Part shown: piece after piece, positions 62,101-64,000 of the stretch | How the letters are laid out: the number at the start of each line of letters is the position of its first letter | Numbering within the stretch: position 1 is the stretch's first letter | DNA from: an uncultured Clostridia bacterium | Lineage (GTDB): Bacteria; Bacillota; Clostridia; Oscillospirales; Acutalibacteraceae | Length of the DNA: 64,000 nt | Assembly (NCBI GenBank): GCA_947631945.1 | Contig: CANRNI010000004.1 | Location: forward strand, 1-64,000 | Reading direction: 5' to 3' | Translations under genes and position numbers: made by a program | Notes under the pieces: generated by a model | Databases searched by the model: none | What the model was told of the DNA's origin: nothing | Seen by the model: only the letters and a program-made list of their open reading frames with translations

Positions 62101-64000
62101 AAGCAATGATTATTTCTTCTTCGCTATCGAATACTTTGTCCCCACATCGGACGGAAACGGCAGAAAGGTCCAACGCGTTATATCCCGCCTCGGTTCGGAA
62201 TTCGGTTCGGGATTCCATGCGGAGGGGATAACGAACGGCTCGTGCATTTGCTGGGCGGACAAGAGCGGTAAGTATGAAAATACCTACGACTATATTCCCG
62301 CGGCGGAAAACGCGACGCGCGGCAGAGATCAGATAACGGCGGAGCAAGCCGACGGTAAGTGGCAGATTTCAACTAAGGTCGGCGGCGTTCGAGTCGGCGA
62401 TTTGGCACAGCGTGTTATTCAGAAAATCAACACATACTATGTTGATGATAAATCGACAAAAGCCAATGTAACCGAAACGGCGAACAACGCGTATCTTCCG
62501 ACTATCGGCGTAACTTCAACGATTGAAAACGTCGTTATTAACAACTATCTGGGAAATAACGGCAAGCTTACAGTCAACGACACCATGTTTATGGTTACGA
62601 AAGAGGTTGAAGATAACCCGGAAATTGACGCTCCCGCTCTTGACGGCTTCAACTTTGACGTTACTGTTGACGGTTACACCGGCGATATGGGCGTTATTAA
62701 GCTTAAAAAGCATAACGGACATTGGGATTATCTTATTGACAAGGTCGAAGTCCTGTATGACAATCAGGGCTGGATATTAGCTCCCGACGGCACGATAGCC
62801 CACCCGAACGAAATCGCATATAAGCTCAAAGATTTTAAAGAGGGTGAAGACGTGGCGGGCTCCGTTGTCGCCGATTACGAAACGACGGTTGACGGCGCAC
62901 AGAGCTTCAGCTTGACGGGCGTAGTTCCGTACGCGTGGAACGATAAAACGAACGCACCCGAGGAAAATCCGAAGGAAGGCGGAGCCGAGACAGTATTAGA
63001 GGTATGGCGCACCGTTGAAAACGAATCGTATCTCGGCGGCAGCACGAACAGTCTGGCGGAGCTATATCAGACGCAGTCCTCATGGCAGACCGAAACGCTT
63101 TATTTCGGCTACGGCGAGGAACCCTTGAACCCTTATCCCGAAAACTGGCCTTATAAAGACAGGAGCGGAAAAAATATTCCCGGTACAAAGAGCGTCGCGA
63201 GAGTAACTCTTAAAGACGGCGAGGGAATACTGATAAACGGTCTTGATTCGGGTACTGATTACACCGTGAAAGAGGTTATATCGGAGCTTCAGCACGATAA
63301 GGGCTACGGCTTTGGCAGCGTGGAGCACGTTCAGCAGGACAGCACCGTAAAATATGACAAAAACGGCGATAGAGACGTATTACAGCAGAGCGGCAGCGGA
63401 ACAGTCTCGAACACGTTCACAAAAGACGACGCGTCAAGAAATTATACGGTAACGGGAAATACGGGACAGAATCCCGAAGCGGCTCATTATGTAAACGAAT
63501 ATCAGCCGGTTGAGCTTAATGTTTATAAAAAGCTCGATAAAGAACCCGATGCGGAGCTGACGGAAGAGGACTACGCCGAAAAGGTCTTTGATTTTACGAT
63601 AAATCTTACGATGCCCGACGAATACGACGGCACAACGACGCCGCTTACAGGCGATTACTGGTTCGAGGTATTTACCGATACGACCGCTCCCGACGGAACG
63701 GAAACGAGCGAATCGCAGGGTAAAAAAGAAGTTACCCTTGTGGACGGCGCGGCGGAGTTTTCGCTTAAAGGAAACGAACACCTTACCATTTACGGCTTGC
63801 CCGTCGGCACAAAGTATACCTATACGGTTTCCGAGGCGGATAAAGAGGGCTGGACGCCACAGATATTTGTTGACGGAATCGAACACGACGTTGACAGCTA
63901 TACAGGTTCGCTTGTCAATGACGGCAGTCAGCTTTCGGGCGATGATATTGTGTTCAATAACATAAAAAAAGCGCCTGTTCCCGAGCCAATCTCATTCAGC
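59123..64000 (+). CDS. Large VWA-domain surface adhesin with pilin-like isopeptide modules (continues past window)
   Basis: The frame is open from the ATG at 59123 to the last base, giving 1626 residues with the C terminus missing. The N-terminal basic region (RAHRREMIKRR) plus a hydrophobic helix (about 25-45, VISMLMAVVIVFTAIIAI) is a long signal peptide. A von Willebrand A domain follows with the MIDAS motif VVFLIDMSGSMAYD (Asp164, Ser166, Ser168) and MTDGGSN (Asp374). A long beta-rich central region comes next. From about residue 1460 there is an FctA/Spy0128-like or Cna-B-like module: ELNVYKKLDKEP, FDFTINLTMPD, FSLKGNEHLTIYGLPVGTKYTYTVSEAD, typical of intramolecular isopeptide-bonded pilins. 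By analogy with tip adhesins such as RrgA, a pilus-tip or surface adhesin role is likely; sortase and pilin genes would be expected downstream. A GAGGAAAGGA ribosome site lies rather far (12 bases) upstream. Confidence 0.85.
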   Translation, partial: MKDEFLNGAQAVLRAHRREMIKRRVISMLMAVVIVFTAIIAIRPSDALVIATSGVTPGVKRTADGSTMDTYVDQLINDTDGSRQAGRVWSDKSVFAYGESTETTVGNTKRVFTKDTLKLDESLDGVGGEIKINDDFLHVYSALGSSETINEQAESPADVVFLIDMSGSMAYDIKHGDSTETYHHENLRERMNDSRIQAVLDAINSNIDKLMNLNPTNQVAVVAYGATAFTLMPLGHYTKEGGKDYLVVDDFEDYNNHPYGYVRGSYPNGNIDNVISGAGYTVTAHGYKTDKGEGAKVLVDNKVRNTYVADETVSDNNIHQIGFNTDMQAGIYVGFEELYKNFVDKDDVSYSYVSKLDQQKYTIPRIPAVFVMTDGGSNFALKGKNASISGDEWHNLDVPDTINSYSDDSVKKYRSELSEDNGAAVILDILMTASYMKSKVFNKYESLINSNEKIRNDNKQNLRLLVSTISVDPPDSAYQVPRIYATMDPKRYFNSEPPELPEGREWKKRSDVIDAYNLWNKWCAQSDGGKIDVSVTDNDKHTTFSFPINRLKAGGEFDVTNEDVEKNIFYNDYFYEAIGNNIGKVFDQLVGDLNNTLFTPVSGINASGASNSITYMDPIGTYLEVKDVLNVSLFGELYNIRRVAIYDYSFNVKHLNEKGSFDNGWYRKTAVDEEGNETWEAVNDGSGSWENGDIYYVNGDTAREFVPTLEITEDNDSITPQQQNTVYTFFRFDDADANTDKMNPCYSDTTFKLSDIRIWVEDTGNYENKDDNMSVEKGYDQAFYVDIPQSALPIQTVTIDVDKNLNIKYTDNMDIHTQSSPLRVYYTVGVKNEILTEDGANVDLSAVRQEYITEHKAEDNSVYFYSNYYSETMYEGYATQAARTRGDAVVSFSPSSNNRYYIFQKNLPIYAHAYLVGDGGAITKVDENNGYGHGVENWTEGASWNGGEYGGEFANEQAVKDAFNKSTVSKGQIVFLTEDSLDNVDVEHGKSFSSNDYFFFAIEYFVPTSDGNGRKVQRVISRLGSEFGSGFHAEGITNGSCICWADKSGKYENTYDYIPAAENATRGRDQITAEQADGKWQISTKVGGVRVGDLAQRVIQKINTYYVDDKSTKANVTETANNAYLPTIGVTSTIENVVINNYLGNNGKLTVNDTMFMVTKEVEDNPEIDAPALDGFNFDVTVDGYTGDMGVIKLKKHNGHWDYLIDKVEVLYDNQGWILAPDGTIAHPNEIAYKLKDFKEGEDVAGSVVADYETTVDGAQSFSLTGVVPYAWNDKTNAPEENPKEGGAETVLEVWRTVENESYLGGSTNSLAELYQTQSSWQTETLYFGYGEEPLNPYPENWPYKDRSGKNIPGTKSVARVTLKDGEGILINGLDSGTDYTVKEVISELQHDKGYGFGSVEHVQQDSTVKYDKNGDRDVLQQSGSGTVSNTFTKDDASRNYTVTGNTGQNPEAAHYVNEYQPVELNVYKKLDKEPDAELTEEDYAEKVFDFTINLTMPDEYDGTTTPLTGDYWFEVFTDTTAPDGTETSESQGKKEVTLVDGAAEFSLKGNEHLTIYGLPVGTKYTYTVSEADKEGWTPQIFVDGIEHDVDSYTGSLVNDGSQLSGDDIVFNNIKKAPVPEPISFS

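Noticed and set aside
1..64000. tRNA or rRNA genes
   Set aside because: No cloverleaf with a GTTCRANNC T-loop and no rRNA-like segment was noticed in any intergenic region. A tRNAscan run would be needed to exclude degenerate cases.

Overview
The window looks like a chromosomal segment of an anaerobic, spore-forming gut Clostridium-relative (class Clostridia, most like Oscillospiraceae/Ruminococcaceae). The reasons are a Bacillus-type gerAA-gerAB-gerAC spore germination operon, a complete Firmicutes-style S10-spc-alpha ribosomal superoperon with zinc-binding (C+) forms of S14, S4, L36 and L24, strong AGGAGG-type ribosome binding sites, several plant and host glycan hydrolases (GH51, GH36, GH20), and very large secreted surface proteins. 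The genus call is inference from gene content only.

Layout. 1-3.6 kb: a repeat end, a small exported protein and a secreted GH51 arabinofuranosidase. 3.7-7.6 kb: the gerA operon on the minus strand. 7.7-15.6 kb: a YetF/DUF421 membrane protein, a ComM-like ATPase, phosphoglucomutase, adenylosuccinate lyase, then a Gly-rich membrane protein paired with PspA. 16.2-23.1 kb: one 2320-residue secreted protein built from MBG/YDG modules. 23.3-28.9 kb: a Y-family DNA polymerase behind a promoter carrying four SOS-box-like palindromes, an intracellular alpha-galactosidase, two small membrane proteins and a sortase-type surface protein with a 12-residue repeat. 29.3-42.5 kb: housekeeping and accessory genes (two M42 peptidases, GNATs, an M48 protease, CTP synthase, a phosphotransferase, an HTH membrane regulator, GH20, a P-loop kinase). 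42.6-58.7 kb: the ribosomal superoperon from rpsJ to rplQ, including secY, adk, map, a KOW protein, infA and rpoA, with a structured attenuator-like leader and a strong terminator. 59.1 kb to the window end: the first 1626 residues of a VWA-domain, pilin-fold surface protein that continues outside.

The most distinctive feature is an interspersed family of small non-coding elements. Full copies are about 171 bp, have terminal inverted repeats beginning GGCAAYACCGCAYAATTA, fold on themselves, and are flanked by 4-bp direct repeats (TTAG, TTAA, TAAA, TTAT). They behave like MITEs. A 71-bp internally deleted copy, a larger 278-bp relative with different ends, a hybrid and several decayed copies are also present. 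At least four genes end inside an element terminus, and two unrelated enzymes (a GNAT and the GH20) end in the same element-encoded residues before a TGA stop.

No transposase, CRISPR array, tRNA or rRNA was found in the window. Family assignments rest on motifs read by eye. No database search was run.
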